Positions 24,826 to 40,389 of a stretch of 64,000 bases of DNA are shown one piece after another. The number at the start of each line of letters is the position of its first letter. Within the stretch, counting starts at the first letter, position 1. Source of the DNA: Roseobacter weihaiensis (GTDB taxonomy: Bacteria > Pseudomonadota > Alphaproteobacteria > Rhodobacterales > Rhodobacteraceae). A program made the translations under genes and the position numbers. Under the pieces are notes generated by a model, which did not search any database, had not been told where the DNA came from, and saw only the letters and a list, made by a program, of their open reading frames with translations. The stretch covers positions 1 through 64,000 of the forward strand of contig NZ_JACNMO010000024.1 of assembly GCF_020622345.1 (NCBI RefSeq), written 5' to 3'.

Positions 24826-25593
24826 TCAGAGCTTCGGTTCCTGGCGGGTGCCGGCATAGAGCTTGCCGCCGCCGTAGTAGCCGGAGATCTTGTCTTCCTC
24901 GAGCAGCGTCACCTGACGCGGGCTCGCGATGGTCGGCACGGTGGCAAAGTGCTTGCCGTAAAGCGCGTGCACGTTGACCCGGTCCGATTTGATCTTGGCA
25001 AAGGTCATCGGCAGCAGGCGGGTGCCGGAGCCCCATTTGCTGTCCAGTTCCAGTTCCAGATAGCGGACAAGCTGTTCCGGCTCGTCGATCCACATATCGG
25101 TGATCTTGCCGACGATCTCCTTGTCGCCTGCAACGACAGGCAGGCCGCGCGGGTCGCGTCCGGCCGAGACGATGAAGCCTTCGGCGGCAGACATCGGTAC
25201 GATCTTGGGATGGCCGTGGCCGTCAAGCTCCGGTGCGTCGCGGCGCGGGGCCCAGCTTGCCGGACCGACACCGTCGAGCATCGGGTCGCCCGTGGGTTCC
25301 AGCGGATAGCCATTGCCGGGGCCCACCCGTTTCAGTGCAATGTCCGCCCGCTCAGGCGTCTGACCGCTTGGCACGGTCACTTCGCCGCGGCCGTGGGGCA
25401 GCTTGAAGGTCTTGTCTTCGGGCAGCGGCCACATGCTGGGGTTGGACGAGGGGTTTCCTTCGTCGTCTTCCAGCGGATAGCCTTCGCGCATGTTCTCGCG
25501 CTGGATCCAGATCACAAGGGCTGCAAAGAAGATGTAGAACAGCCAGAGAGACAGGCTGGCCAGATCAAATTCGCCAAAGAATGTTCCAGTCAT
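24826..25593 (-). CDS. puhA: Photosynthetic reaction centre subunit H (PuhA)
   Basis: The H subunit has one N-terminal membrane helix ([22 protein letters not shown]) and a cytoplasmic PRC-barrel domain that shields the quinones and guides protons to QB. ATG 25593 follows AGGAGG, giving 255 aa. Typical blocks are [31 protein letters not shown]-like sequence and the C-terminal [16 protein letters not shown] and M subunits (puf) are outside the window. Confidence 0.96.
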   Translation of the reverse strand: MTGTFFGEFDLASLSLWLFYIFFAALVIWIQRENMREGYPLEDDEGNPSSNPSMWPLPEDKTFKLPHGRGEVTVPSGQTPERADIALKRVGPGNGYPLEPTGDPMLDGVGPASWAPRRDAPELDGHGHPKIVPMSAAEGFIVSAGRDPRGLPVVAGDKEIVGKITDMWIDEPEQLVRYLELELDSKWGSGTRLLPMTFAKIKSDRVNVHALYGKHFATVPTIASPRQVTLLEEDKISGYYGGGKLYAGTRQEPKL

Positions 25594-25615
25594 GTTGTTT
25601 CCTCCTGAAACGGGG

Positions 25616-27049
25616 TCATGTTGGGAAATCGGCCAGGCCCAGCGGGCGCGACCCTTTTTCCGTCGGGGTGAGGGGGCCACTTTGGCGCACGAGCGGTCCC
25701 AGGATCACGAGAGTGACAAAGAGCAGGCCAATCTCGGTATGGTAGACGAATGAATAGCCGGTGGCAGGCGACATCAGCGCTTCGCCCCAGGCGCCGGACA
25801 TGGCCACGGAATCGACCCAGTCGCGCAAACTGCCACCGATGGCGATCGAGAGGCCCGCGGCAGTGGCCTGTGCCGCCCCCCAGGCCCCCAGCGCCAGCCC
25901 GCGCCCGGCGGTGCCGGTTTCGGGCAGGGTCATGCAGGCGGTCAGCGTAGCCACGGCAAAAAGTCCGCCGCCAAAGCCGATCAGGGCGGCCCCGGCGAAA
26001 AACAGCGTGGGCGAGTTCATGGGGGCGGCAAAGATCACCACCGAAAAGGCCCAGATCCCGGCCAGGATGCCAGCGCCCGCCAGCCGGAAGGCGTTCGAGC
26101 CCGCCGCCAGCCGTTTGCCCGCGAGCGCAAAGCCTGCGAGCGCGCCCAGCGACCACATCGCCGTCAGCAGCGTGGTGGAGGAAACCGACAGGCCGAGGAT
26201 TTCGCCACCGTAGGGTTCGAGCAGCACATCCTGCATGTTGAACGCCATGGTCCCGATAAAGATGCAGACCAGCAGGCGCCCGGCCTGACCGCCCGTCATG
26301 AAGTCATTCCAGGCGTCCGAGAACCGGGGGCGCGGTGTCTCGCGGTCGGCGCGGCTCATCGGTTGCAGGCTTTCCTGTTTCCACAGGGCAATGAGGTTCA
26401 GCACCACGGTCACAACGGCGGTGGCCTGCACCACCTGAATGAGCTTGAGCGGGGTAAAGTCGCGCAGCAGGAACCCGATGATCAGCGACGAAATACCCAT
26501 GCCCACCAGGAACATCACGTAGAGCAGGGCAACCACGCGGGGGCGGGTTTCATCCGTGGCGCGGTCGGAGGCCAGCGCGAGGCCCGCGGTCTGCGTCATA
26601 TGCATGCCGAGGCCGGTCATCAGGAAGGCCAGCGCGGCGAGGATTTCCCCGGCAAAGGGCAGCTCGATATAGACGTCACCCCCCAGTACCAGAAGCGTCG
26701 AGGGCATGATCGCCAGCCCACCGAACTGCCAGAGCGTGCCGAACCAGATGTAGGGCACCCGCTTCCACCCGATGGCGGAGCGGTGCGTGTCGGAGCGGAA
26801 CCCCAGCAGCGTGCGGAAGGGCGCGATCAGCACCGGCAGGGCGATCATCACCGCGACGATCATGGCCGGTACGCTCAGCTCCACGATCATGACCCGGTTC
26901 AGCGTGCCCAGCAGCATCACGGCGGCCATGCCCACGGAGACCTGAAACAGCGAGAGCCGCAGCAATTGCGACAGCGGCAGATCGGCACTGGCCGCATCCG
27001 AGAAGGGCATCGCCTTGAGCGACAGTCTTTTGAGGCCCGATGCCCTCAC
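25616..27049 (-). CDS. lhaA: Light-harvesting 1 assembly protein LhaA (PucC family)
   Basis: LhaA is an MFS-fold membrane protein of the PucC/bacteriochlorophyll-delivery family required for LH1 assembly. The 477-aa product has about twelve hydrophobic segments and family blocks [34 protein letters not shown] and [21 protein letters not shown] 27049 overlaps the bchM stop (GTGA). bch2 (39088-40386) is a paralogue. Confidence 0.93.
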   Translation of the reverse strand: MRASGLKRLSLKAMPFSDAASADLPLSQLLRLSLFQVSVGMAAVMLLGTLNRVMIVELSVPAMIVAVMIALPVLIAPFRTLLGFRSDTHRSAIGWKRVPYIWFGTLWQFGGLAIMPSTLLVLGGDVYIELPFAGEILAALAFLMTGLGMHMTQTAGLALASDRATDETRPRVVALLYVMFLVGMGISSLIIGFLLRDFTPLKLIQVVQATAVVTVVLNLIALWKQESLQPMSRADRETPRPRFSDAWNDFMTGGQAGRLLVCIFIGTMAFNMQDVLLEPYGGEILGLSVSSTTLLTAMWSLGALAGFALAGKRLAAGSNAFRLAGAGILAGIWAFSVVIFAAPMNSPTLFFAGAALIGFGGGLFAVATLTACMTLPETGTAGRGLALGAWGAAQATAAGLSIAIGGSLRDWVDSVAMSGAWGEALMSPATGYSFVYHTEIGLLFVTLVILGPLVRQSGPLTPTEKGSRPLGLADFPT

Positions 27050-27761
27050 GTCTGCACCTCCATCAGCTGCGAGATGTAAAAGCCGGAAGAGATCCGGTCA
27101 ACAGGCCGAACGCTACCGATAACCCCTTGATTTTGAGCGGCAATTGCCAGTTTTCCCGCGTCGTGCGGGATCATCACCGGGCTGCGGTCCGAGCGGGGAA
27201 AGAGCTTGCCCGCGTACCACATTGCCATCAGCGCGCGGGTGCGCGGCGCAACCGTAAAGACGATGCGGCCGTCGGTGCGATGCTCCAGCCCGTGGAGCGC
27301 GCGCGCGATGTCCTCAGCGTCGTAATAGATCAGACTGTCCATCGCCAGGACGTAGTCGAACCGCCCCAGCGACGCACAGAGCATATCGCCGGAGGTAAAA
27401 GTGACCTGGCGTCGGTATTCCTGCGGCAGGCGGTCCTCGGCGATCTGCACCAGCGCGGGCGAGATATCGGTGGCGAGCACCTCCGCGCCGCGCTTGGCCA
27501 GCTCAATGGTCATCTGCCCCGCGCCGCACCCGGCATCCAGCACCCGTGCGCCGGTCAGATCGGCGGGCAGGCGGCTCAGCATCAGATTGCGCATCCGGTC
27601 GCGCCCGGCCCGCACCGTCTGGCGAATCTTCGAGACCGGCGCGTCAGAGGTCAGCCGCTCCCAGGTGCGGGTGGCGGTCTGGTCAAAATAGGTCTCTACC
27701 CGGTTCAGCGTGGCGCTGTACCGGGGAGCGGCCGTGTCAGAGAGGGTGACCTCATCGCGCA

Positions 27762-27762
<1 letters not shown>
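27046..27762 (-). CDS. bchM: Mg-protoporphyrin IX methyltransferase (BchM)
   Basis: BchM methylates Mg-protoporphyrin IX with S-adenosylmethionine. The 238-aa protein has the SAM motif RVLDAGCGAGQMTIELAKRG and a downstream DYVLAMDSLIYYD strand. ATG 27762 shares one base with the bchL stop (TGATG). It overlaps lhaA at its 3' end. Confidence 0.96.
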
Positions 27763-28715
<953 letters not shown>

Positions 28716-31700
28716 TCATTGCGCTGCGATCCCTTCGAGCTGGTCCTCAAGCGCGTCGGCTGCCTCTTGCAAGGCGGCCAGCGTGTCGGCGTCGGGGCTC
28801 CAGTATTTGCGGTCATGTGCTTCGAGCAGCCGGTTGGCCATGCGGCTCGAGGCGGTCGGGTTGAGATCAGCGAGCCGCTGGCGCATCTCGGCATCCAGCA
28901 CGAAGGTCTCGGAAATCCGCTGGTAGACCCAAGGGTCGACCTGACCGGTGGTGGCCGACCAGCCCATGGTGTTGGTCACCTGCGCTTCGATCTGGCGGAC
29001 GCCTTCGGCGCCATGCTTGAGCAGCCCCTCGAAAAACTTCGGATTGAGGCTGCGCGAGCGGGTTTCCAGGGCGACCTGTTCCTTGAGCGTGCGGACCTTG
29101 CCCGCCCCGCGGGTCTGGTCGCCGATGTAGACCGCCGCGTCAGAGCCCTTGGCGCGTTTCACCGCGCGGGCGATGCCGCCCAGCGTGTCAAAATAATGAT
29201 CCACCGTCGTGACACCAAGCTCGACCGATTCAAGGTTCTGATAGGCCACATCGACCTCGGCGAGCGTCGCCTGCAGCAGATCGGCATTGGCTGCGGCCTT
29301 GCCATCGGTGCCATAGGCAAAGCTCTTGCGCGCCTCATAGGCGTCAGCCAGTTCGTCCTCATCGCCAAAGGCGGAGCTGTCGACCAGTTGGTTGACGTTG
29401 GAGCCATAGGCCCCTTCGGCGTTGGAAAAGACCCGCAGCGCGGCCTCCTGCAGGGTGCAACCGGCCTTCTCGGCATAGGCCAGCGCATGGGCGCGGATGA
29501 AGTTCTGCTCCAGCGGTTCCTCGGCCAGGGCGCATTTCTGCGCGGCCTCGGCCAGCATCCGGGTCTGCAAGGGCAGAAGATCGCGGAAAATCCCCGACAG
29601 CGTCATGATGACATCGACGCGGGGGCGGCCGAGGTCTTCCAGCGGAACAAGATCGGCCCCGGCCAGGCGGCCAAAGCTGTCAAAGCGGGGGGTGCAGCCC
29701 ATCAGCGCCAGCGCCTGCGCAATCGGGCCGCCGTCGGATTTGATGTTGTCGCTGCCCCAAAGCACCAGCGCGACGGTGCGCGGCAGGGTGTCGTGGGTGT
29801 CCAGCAGCAGTTGCGCCTGTCGGGCTCCGTCCTGACACGCATAAGCGGTCGGCATGCGGAAGGGGTCAAAGGCATGGATGTTGCGCCCCGTGGGCAGGAT
29901 GTCGGCGGACCGGATCAGATCGCCACCTGGGACCGGCTCGATATAGCGGGCCGAGAGCGCCCGGCTGAGCGCCTCCAGTTCGGTGTCTTCCTGCAGCATC
30001 CGATCGACGCGGTCGCGGGTCTCGTCATCCGCATGCTCCATGACTGCGAGGTAGTCGGCGCGGGCCGCATCGCTGAGCGGCTGGCCGACGATGTGCAACC
30101 CGTCGGGGATCAGGGCGTCTTCGGTCTCCAGCAGCTTGAGCCAGAGCGCATCGGGGGCGGTCTCGCCCAGATCAACGGCCTCGGCCTGCACCGCGATCAG
30201 CGCTTCCAGTTCGTCCCGTTCGGGGGAGGCGGCGTCAAGGCTGCGCCAACGCGTCAGACTGTCTTTCAGCTCCAACAGCCCTTTGTAGAGACCGGAAGCG
30301 GCCAACGGCGGGGTGAGATGCGTGATAGTCACAGCCCCCGAGCGCCGCTTGGCGAGGGTCGCTTCGGAAGGGTTGTTGGCGGCATAGAGATAAATATTCG
30401 GCATCTCGCCGATCAGCCGGTCGGGCCAGTCGTAGGCCCCCATGCCCGCCTGCTTGCCCGGCATGAACTCAAGGGCCCCATGCATGCCGAAATGCAGGAT
30501 CGCATCCGCTTTCAGCGTGTTCTTGAGCCACAGGTAGAAGGTGACAAAGGCATGCGTGGGGGCGAAACCTTTTTCAAAGAGCAGCCGCATCGGGTCGCCT
30601 TCGTAGCCAAAGGTGGGCTGCACGCCGACAAAGACCTTGCCGAAATGCGCGCCCAGCACAAAGACGCCGCGCCCGTCGGACTGGATACGGCCGGGGGCCG
30701 GGCCCCAGACGGCCTCAATGGCGGCCAGTGGCGGGGTGGTTCTGACGATGGTATCGGCGCTGACGTGGTCTGCGACATTGGCCTCCTGGCCGTATTGGCT
30801 GGCGTTGCCTTGCAGGACGCGGGCGCGCAGATCATCGACCGTGTCGGGCACCTCAACCGTGTAGCCATCCGCCTTGAGGCGATGTAAGATATTGAAAAGG
30901 CTCTCAAAAACACTCAGGTAGGCGGCTGTGCCAACGGCACCGGCATTGGGCGGGAAGCCAAAGAGAACGATGCCGACGGTCTTGTCTGCATTGGCCTTGC
31001 GCCGCAGTCCGGCCAGCCGCGCGGTCTTTTCCACCAGGCTCTCGATGCGTTCAACGCAAGGCGCCATGGCCTTGCAGTCAGAGGCGCGCGGGCAGTTGTA
31101 ATGACACCCGTCGCAGCCTTCCTCGCCATGTCGTCCGGCAAAGACCGTGGGGTTGGTGGCGCCGTCCAGTTCCGGCAGGGCGATGAGCATCGTCGTCTCG
31201 ATGGGGCCGAGCCCCTGAGCGGAGGCGGTCCATTGCCCGAGGGTCTGGAATTCCAGCGGGTGGGCGGCGATGTAGGGCACATCAAGCGCTTTGAGCACCT
31301 CGATCGCGGCGTCGTTATCGTTGTACGCGGGGCCGCCGACCAGTGAGAACCCGGTCAGCGAGACCAGCGCATCAACTGTCGCCCCCTGCGCATCGCGGAA
31401 ATAGGCCTCGATGGCTGGGCGCCCGTCGAGACCCCCCGCAAAGGCGGCGCGCACCGCGATACCGCGCGCCTCAAAGGCCCGGATCACGGCGTCATAATGG
31501 GCGGTATCCGACGACAGCACGTAGGATCGCATCATCAGCAGCCCGACAGTGGTCGTGGCGTCCTTGGGGACGGGCAGGGCGCTGATGTCCGTGGTGATCC
31601 GCTCGGGCAGGTCGGGGTGATACAGACCGGAATCGGGGTAGTCGATGGGGGCTGCGGCCTCGGGCGCTTTGGCCCAGCCGGTGTCTTTTGCGTAGCGGTT

Positions 31701-32277
31701 GAGCAAAAAGCGCAGCATCGCCTCGACGTTGTCATCAGAGCCGCCGAGCCAGTATTGCATGGTCAGGAACCAGGCGCGCAGATCCTGGCTCTTGCCGGGG
31801 ATAAAGCGCAGGATTTTGGGCAGGCGGCGCAGCAATGCCATCTTGTCCGCGCCCGAAGAACTGGAAGGCTTGGAGGAGCCGCGCAGCTTTTTCATCAGCT
31901 TCATGGTGCCCGACTGCGGCGCCATCATATCGAGCGATCCCATGCGGGTCAGCTTGACGATGGCGGCATCGGCAATCACGCCGATCATTGCGTCACATTC
32001 GTCGCGACGCCTCTCAAGGCTGGGCAGGATGCGGGCGACGTGTTCTTCGAGAAAGAGCAGGTTAGCCACGACGATGTCGCCGGTCTCGACAGCTTCGCGG
32101 GCGGCCTCGAAAGACCCCGGTGTTTCGCCCCATTCGGCGGCTGCGTGGATGGAGATGCTCAGACCCGGATAGTCCATCGCCAGGCGGTCCGCGGCCCGCA
32201 TGGCAGGGCCTGCGGCATGGCTGTCCAGCGTCAGGATCACGACGCGGTAGCCGGGCAGGGCGCCCTTTATCATGCCG

Positions 32278-32288
<11 letters not shown>
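28716..32288 (-). CDS. bchH: Magnesium chelatase catalytic subunit H (BchH)
   Basis: BchH binds protoporphyrin IX and Mg2+ and is the catalytic chelatase subunit, driven by BchI-BchD. The protein is 1190 aa from ATG 32288, normal for the family, with the CobN/BchH domain throughout (for example [18 protein letters not shown] and [19 protein letters not shown]) and the Cys-rich [20 protein letters not shown] insert. The start overlaps bchB by 11 nt; ATG 32273 is a possible alternative. Confidence 0.97.
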
Positions 32289-35927
<3,639 letters not shown>

Positions 35928-36710
35928 ATGTCGATGGACGATCAAATTGACCCGCGTGGCGTTCAGCGCAATCGACCCGAACACGTAGATGCGCTCGCGT
36001 CGACCGTTATATCTGTCCTGAGGGGCAGGCAGGTCGTTTCCTGTGAGGGCCTGCGCCAGTTTGTACTCGATCACATGGTGCGTCTGACATTGGCGTCAAG
36101 TGGCTTTTCGGCGGCGGACCTGTTGGCGGAGTTGCGCGGCCACCGGCTGACCGTGGATGCCATCATTGATCTTTACGTCCCTGCCACCGCCCGCCTGCTG
36201 GGCGAGCTCTGGGTGGACGACAGGATCAGTTTTGCCGAGGTCACCATCGGGGTCATGCGCCTGCAGGCGCTCCTGAGCGAGGCCACGGCGACGACAGGGT
36301 TCACGTCTCCTACAGAAGAGGCAGAGCTGAACACGCTGGTCGTGGTGCCAAATGACGAACAGCACTTTCTGGGGGCGAGCGTTGTGGCAGGCCAGATGCG
36401 CCGCATGGGCTGCGATGTCGCGATGTCCTACGACGAAGATGCTGCGACCCTGACCACGCGACTGATGCAGGGTATCCCCGACCTTGTGCTGATTACCTGC
36501 GCACGGCGAGAGACCCTTGAAAGTGTTGCGCGAACGGTGCAGACAATCCGAACCGCCGCCCCAACAGGTCCGATTGTGGCCGTCGGCGGTGCGATGAAGA
36601 TGAAAGAAAAAGACGTGATTGATTTGACGGGCGCCGATATCGTAACGAATGTCGCTGAGGAAGCGGTCGCATATTGTACGAAGCGCAAGATTTCTCAGAA
36701 ATTTTTATGA
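35928..36710 (+). CDS. ppaA: PpaA/AerR antirepressor with cobalamin-type SCHIC domain
   Basis: AerR/PpaA binds cobalamin and counteracts CrtJ/PpsR repression in Rhodobacter. The 260-aa protein has an N-terminal helical domain (about 20-125) and a Rossmann B12-binding-like domain (about 135-250) with H146 in EQHFLGASVVAGQMRRMG, the position of the cobalamin-ligating His of AerR. Its stop overlaps the ppsR start (ATGA), so antirepressor and repressor are co-translated. Confidence 0.9.
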   Translation: MSMDDQIDPRGVQRNRPEHVDALASTVISVLRGRQVVSCEGLRQFVLDHMVRLTLASSGFSAADLLAELRGHRLTVDAIIDLYVPATARLLGELWVDDRISFAEVTIGVMRLQALLSEATATTGFTSPTEEAELNTLVVVPNDEQHFLGASVVAGQMRRMGCDVAMSYDEDAATLTTRLMQGIPDLVLITCARRETLESVARTVQTIRTAAPTGPIVAVGGAMKMKEKDVIDLTGADIVTNVAEEAVAYCTKRKISQKFL

Positions 36711-38134
36711 AAACCGGCGGCAACACTTTTTGGAGCAGCGGATCAGTACCGCTGATTGAGCCGGAATTTCTCAGTAGTATTATTGGGGCCGCCGCGGATA
36801 TCGCGCTGGTCGTATCGGCTGAGGCGATCATCCTGTCGGTTGTCATCAATCAACACAGCGAGTCCTTTGGCAATCTCAAGCACTGGGAGGGGCGCCCGAT
36901 TGCCGATTTCCTGACGCGCGAGTCCATTCCCAAATTTGAAAAGGCCCATGCCTCCTATCTGGTTGGCGAGGTGCCCAAAAAGCAATTGGAGCTGAATCAC
37001 ACTGACAATGCCGTTTGGCAATATCCTGTCCGCTATACCTTTCACCGGTTCGGTCAGGAGAATGCAGCCCTGTTGCTGGGCCGTGATTTGCGCCCGATTG
37101 CCGAGACGCAACAGCAGCTGGTGCAGGCCCAGATCGCTCTGGAGCAAGGCTATGAAGCGCGCCGCGAATTTGATGCGCGGTACCGGGTGCTGTTGGCCAA
37201 CATCAAACAGGCGGTGGTTTTTGTCTCCGTTCAGAGCGGGCGGGTCGAAGATGCCAATGAGGCGGCGGCCACGCTGCTGGGGCTGAGCACGGATGCCCTG
37301 CGCGGCAGCGCGTTCGCCCAGAATTTCGCGGACCGCTCCAGTGTGGAGCTGACGGAAAGCCTGATGAACGCGACGCTTGCCGAAGAGGGCGGGCGCGTGA
37401 CCCTGACGGCCAGCCGCACGAAGGCCACGATCATCGCCTACCCTGTTGTGTTCCGCGCTGGCGGGCAGCGGGTTCTGATGTGCCGTCTGGCCATCGAAGG
37501 GGAGGAGAAGAGTGCACCCGATACCGCCTCTGAACATGCCTTGGCGCTTTTCCGGGCGGGCAGTGATGCCATGCTCTTCATGTCGCCCAAGGGCAACATC
37601 GTCTCTGTAAACGAAAGCTTCCTCGATCTGGTGGGGGCCGCGCATTTGTCTGACGTTGTGGGCCGCAGTCTTGGCGATTTTCTTGGCCGGGGTCAGATTG
37701 ATCTGGCCGTGCTGACCGACCAGCCGCAACGGTCGGGGCGTATGAAGATTTATGCCACCAAGCTGATCAACGATCTCGGCACGCGTCTGGCGGTGGAGAT
37801 TTCCGCAACCCATCTGGTCGACAGTGATGTGCCCGCCATCGGGTGCATTATCAGGGACGTCAGCCGGGCGGAGACCGCCCGCGCGGCCACGGGCGGCGGC
37901 GGGGCGGCACAGGTTCCGGCCGAGCCTGCACGCAATGTCATGGATCTGGTCGGTTCGGCCTCGCTCAAGGATATCGTGGCTGAAACGACGGATGTGGTCG
38001 AGAAGATGTGCATCGAGACAGCGGTCGAACTCACCGGGAATAATCGGGTGGCGGCGGCTGAAATGCTGGGCCTGTCCCGGCAAAGCCTTTACGTGAAGCT
38101 GCGCAAATACGGTCTGCTGAGTAAAAACGGCTAG
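36707..38134 (+). CDS. ppsR: Photosynthesis repressor PpsR/CrtJ
   Basis: PpsR binds TGT-N12-ACA operators and represses bch, crt and puc genes under oxygen and high light. With ATG 36707 it is 475 aa: an N-terminal domain, a Q-linker-like helix (about 130-158), PAS domains, and a Fis-type helix-turn-helix (NNRVAAAEMLGLSRQSLYVKLRKYG). The two redox-relevant cysteines of Rhodobacter PpsR appear conserved as C259 (VLMCRL) and C435 (EKMCIETAVELTG). The second has exactly the same distance from the C-terminus as C424 of R. sphaeroides PpsR. Confidence 0.95.
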   Translation: MKTGGNTFWSSGSVPLIEPEFLSSIIGAAADIALVVSAEAIILSVVINQHSESFGNLKHWEGRPIADFLTRESIPKFEKAHASYLVGEVPKKQLELNHTDNAVWQYPVRYTFHRFGQENAALLLGRDLRPIAETQQQLVQAQIALEQGYEARREFDARYRVLLANIKQAVVFVSVQSGRVEDANEAAATLLGLSTDALRGSAFAQNFADRSSVELTESLMNATLAEEGGRVTLTASRTKATIIAYPVVFRAGGQRVLMCRLAIEGEEKSAPDTASEHALALFRAGSDAMLFMSPKGNIVSVNESFLDLVGAAHLSDVVGRSLGDFLGRGQIDLAVLTDQPQRSGRMKIYATKLINDLGTRLAVEISATHLVDSDVPAIGCIIRDVSRAETARAATGGGGAAQVPAEPARNVMDLVGSASLKDIVAETTDVVEKMCIETAVELTGNNRVAAAEMLGLSRQSLYVKLRKYGLLSKNG

Positions 38135-38169
38135 TTTGACGCGCCAGACCCTATTGCACCGACTCAAAG

Positions 38170-38187
38170 TGTCAGCCATAGTTGACA
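38170..38187 (+). promoter_or_regulatory. PpsR/CrtJ operator abutting the bchG start codon
   Basis: TGTCAGCCATAGTTGACA (38170-38187) ends one base before the bchG ATG. It occupies the place of the ribosome-binding site, and no Shine-Dalgarno is visible. No second box is seen within the 54-nt ppsR-bchG gap. Confidence 0.75.
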
Positions 38188-38188
38188 C

Positions 38189-39088
38189 ATGTCTGTCACT
38201 CAGATCATACAGTCGCGGCGATATCCGGAGCCCGCAGCCGCCTTGCGGCTTATCAAGCCGATCACCTGGTTCCCGCCGATGTGGGCCTATCTTTGTGGGG
38301 TTGTCTCCTCTGGCGTGTGGCCTGCCGGGCAATGGGGTCTGGTGATCCTTGGTGTTGTTCTCGCGGGGCCGATTGTCTGCGGGATGAGCCAGGCGGCCAA
38401 TGACTGGTGCGACCGCCATGTCGATGCGATCAATGAACCCGACAGACCGATTCCTTCGGGGCGCATTCCGGGCCGTTGGGGATTGTGGATCGCCCTGGCG
38501 ATGACAGCTCTTTCGCTTCTCGTGGGCTGGCAGCTTGGCCCTTGGGGCTTTGGGGCGACGGTGGTGGGCGTGCTGGCGGCCTGGGCCTATTCGGTCGAAC
38601 CCATCCGCCTGAAACGCTCCGGCTGGTGGGGCCCGGGGCTGGTGGGGCTCAGCTACGAGACCCTGCCGTGGTTCACCGGTGCTGCCGTCCTGAGTGCGGG
38701 CGCGCCGAGCTTACCTGTTATCACGGTCGCATTGCTTTATGGGATTGGCGCGCATGGGATCATGACGCTGAATGATTTCAAGGCCTTGGAAGGCGACCGG
38801 CAGATGGGAGTGAATTCCCTGCCCGTGACGCTGGGGCCGGTGCGGGCCGCGCAGGTGGCCTGCATTGTGATGGCGGTGCCGCAGGCCATTGTCGTGGGGC
38901 TTTTGTTTTTCTGGGACAAGCCGCTGCATGCCGCAGGGGTCGGTGCGGTTTTGCTGCTGCAATTCTGGGCCATGACCGTGATGTTCAAGGACCCCAAGGC
39001 CAAAGCGCCCTGGTATAACGGCACCGGCGTGCTGCTTTATATCAGTGGGATGATGGTCACCGCCTTTGCCGTGCGGGGGCTGATCTGA
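38189..39088 (+). CDS. bchG: Bacteriochlorophyll synthase (BchG)
   Basis: BchG is a UbiA-family prenyltransferase that esterifies bacteriochlorophyllide a with geranylgeranyl diphosphate. The 299-aa membrane protein has the aspartate motif NDWCDRHVDAINEPDRPIPSG near residue 75 and a second, NDFKALEGDRQMG, typical of chlorophyll synthases. No better start exists downstream, because conserved N-terminal sequence (LIKPITWFPPMWA) begins at about residue 20. It overlaps bch2 by one base (TGATG). Confidence 0.95.
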   Translation: MSVTQIIQSRRYPEPAAALRLIKPITWFPPMWAYLCGVVSSGVWPAGQWGLVILGVVLAGPIVCGMSQAANDWCDRHVDAINEPDRPIPSGRIPGRWGLWIALAMTALSLLVGWQLGPWGFGATVVGVLAAWAYSVEPIRLKRSGWWGPGLVGLSYETLPWFTGAAVLSAGAPSLPVITVALLYGIGAHGIMTLNDFKALEGDRQMGVNSLPVTLGPVRAAQVACIVMAVPQAIVVGLLFFWDKPLHAAGVGAVLLLQFWAMTVMFKDPKAKAPWYNGTGVLLYISGMMVTAFAVRGLI

Positions 39089-40386
39089 TGCTGAGCTGGT
39101 TTGGCATTGCGCGGCTGGGGTTGGTGCAGATGTCGCTGGGCGCGATTGTCGTGCTGACCACGGCGACAATGAACCGGGTGATGGTGGTCGAGTTGGCGAT
39201 GCCCGCGATCCTGCCGGGTCTGTTGGTCTCCCTATACTACGGCACCCAGTTCTTGCGCCCGCGCTTTGGCCATGGGGCCGATCAGGGGGGGCGCCGTACC
39301 CCCTGGATTCTGGGCGGCGTTGCGCTGCTGGCCGCCGGCGCCATATCGGCTGCCCTTTCTGTCGGATTGATGGAGCGGGCGGCCTGGATGGGGATTGCGG
39401 CGGCGGTGCCGTCTTTCCTGTTGATTGGTCTGGGCATCGGCTCGGCAGGCACGAATCTGCTGGCGCTGTTGTCTACCCGCGTCAGTGCGGCGCGGCAGGC
39501 CCCGGCCGGCAGTCTGGTCTGGATCATGATGATCTTTGGCCTTGCCGCCACCGGCATCACCGCCGGCCTGTTGCTTGATCCTTACACGCACACACGTCTG
39601 GTTGTGGTGACGCTTGGGGTCTGCGCTGTGGCGCTCTGCCTGAGTGTTGTTGGCATCTGGGGGCAGGAGCGGGGTGAGAAACGTGTCATCGAAAAGAAGC
39701 AAGGCGACTTCCGCGGTGTGGTCCGTGCGCTCTGGACCGATCGGAGGGTGCGGATTTTCACCATTTTCGTCTTTGCCTCCATGCTGGCCTACAACCTGCA
39801 GGACCTCATTCTTGAACCCTTCGCGGGCCATGTCTTTGGCCTGTCGGTGGGCGAAAGCACCAAGCTGGGCGGCATGCACCACGCCGGGGCGCTTGCAGGG
39901 ATGGTCACGGTGCTTTTTGCCGGTACGTTTCTGGCGCGCTGGGTGACCGTTTCCCTGCGGGTCTGGGTTGTCGGCGGCTGCCTTTTGTCCGGGGTTTCGC
40001 TGGGGGGGCTGGCCTATGGCGGCCTGCATGCGAGCACCTGGCCGATTGCGGCGAATGTCTTTGTTCTCGGCTTGGCCAATGGTGCTTTCGCCGTGGCGGC
40101 CATCGGCGCGATGATGGGCCTGGCCCGCGAAGGCGGCGATGGCAGTGAAGGTCTGCGCATGGGTCTTTTTGGCGCGGCACAGGCCATCGCCTTTGGGCTG
40201 GGGTCTTTTGCGGGCACCGCCATGGTCGACATCATGCGCCTGCTCACATCGATGGACGCGCTGGCTTACGGCAGCGTCTTTGCCTTCGAAGGTTTTGTTT
40301 TCTTGGTCGCGGCAGCCCTTGCGCTGCGGCTGACCTCACCCACCGCAGGCGCTGAGGCGCGACCTGCCCTGATGCCGGGAGAATGA
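39088..40386 (+). CDS. Bch2 (PucC-family bacteriochlorophyll delivery protein)
   Basis: A 432-aa MFS-type membrane protein with about twelve helices, historically called the 44.5-kDa bacteriochlorophyll synthase ORF, lying between bchG and bchP as in Rhodobacter. It shares LRPRFGHGADQGGRRTPWILGG and LQDLILEPFAGHVFGLSVGESTKLGG with LhaA and PucC. It probably handles pigment delivery to light-harvesting complexes. The start is coupled to bchG. Confidence 0.9.
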   Translation: MLSWFGIARLGLVQMSLGAIVVLTTATMNRVMVVELAMPAILPGLLVSLYYGTQFLRPRFGHGADQGGRRTPWILGGVALLAAGAISAALSVGLMERAAWMGIAAAVPSFLLIGLGIGSAGTNLLALLSTRVSAARQAPAGSLVWIMMIFGLAATGITAGLLLDPYTHTRLVVVTLGVCAVALCLSVVGIWGQERGEKRVIEKKQGDFRGVVRALWTDRRVRIFTIFVFASMLAYNLQDLILEPFAGHVFGLSVGESTKLGGMHHAGALAGMVTVLFAGTFLARWVTVSLRVWVVGGCLLSGVSLGGLAYGGLHASTWPIAANVFVLGLANGAFAVAAIGAMMGLAREGGDGSEGLRMGLFGAAQAIAFGLGSFAGTAMVDIMRLLTSMDALAYGSVFAFEGFVFLVAAALALRLTSPTAGAEARPALMPGE

Positions 40387-40389
40387 TCT

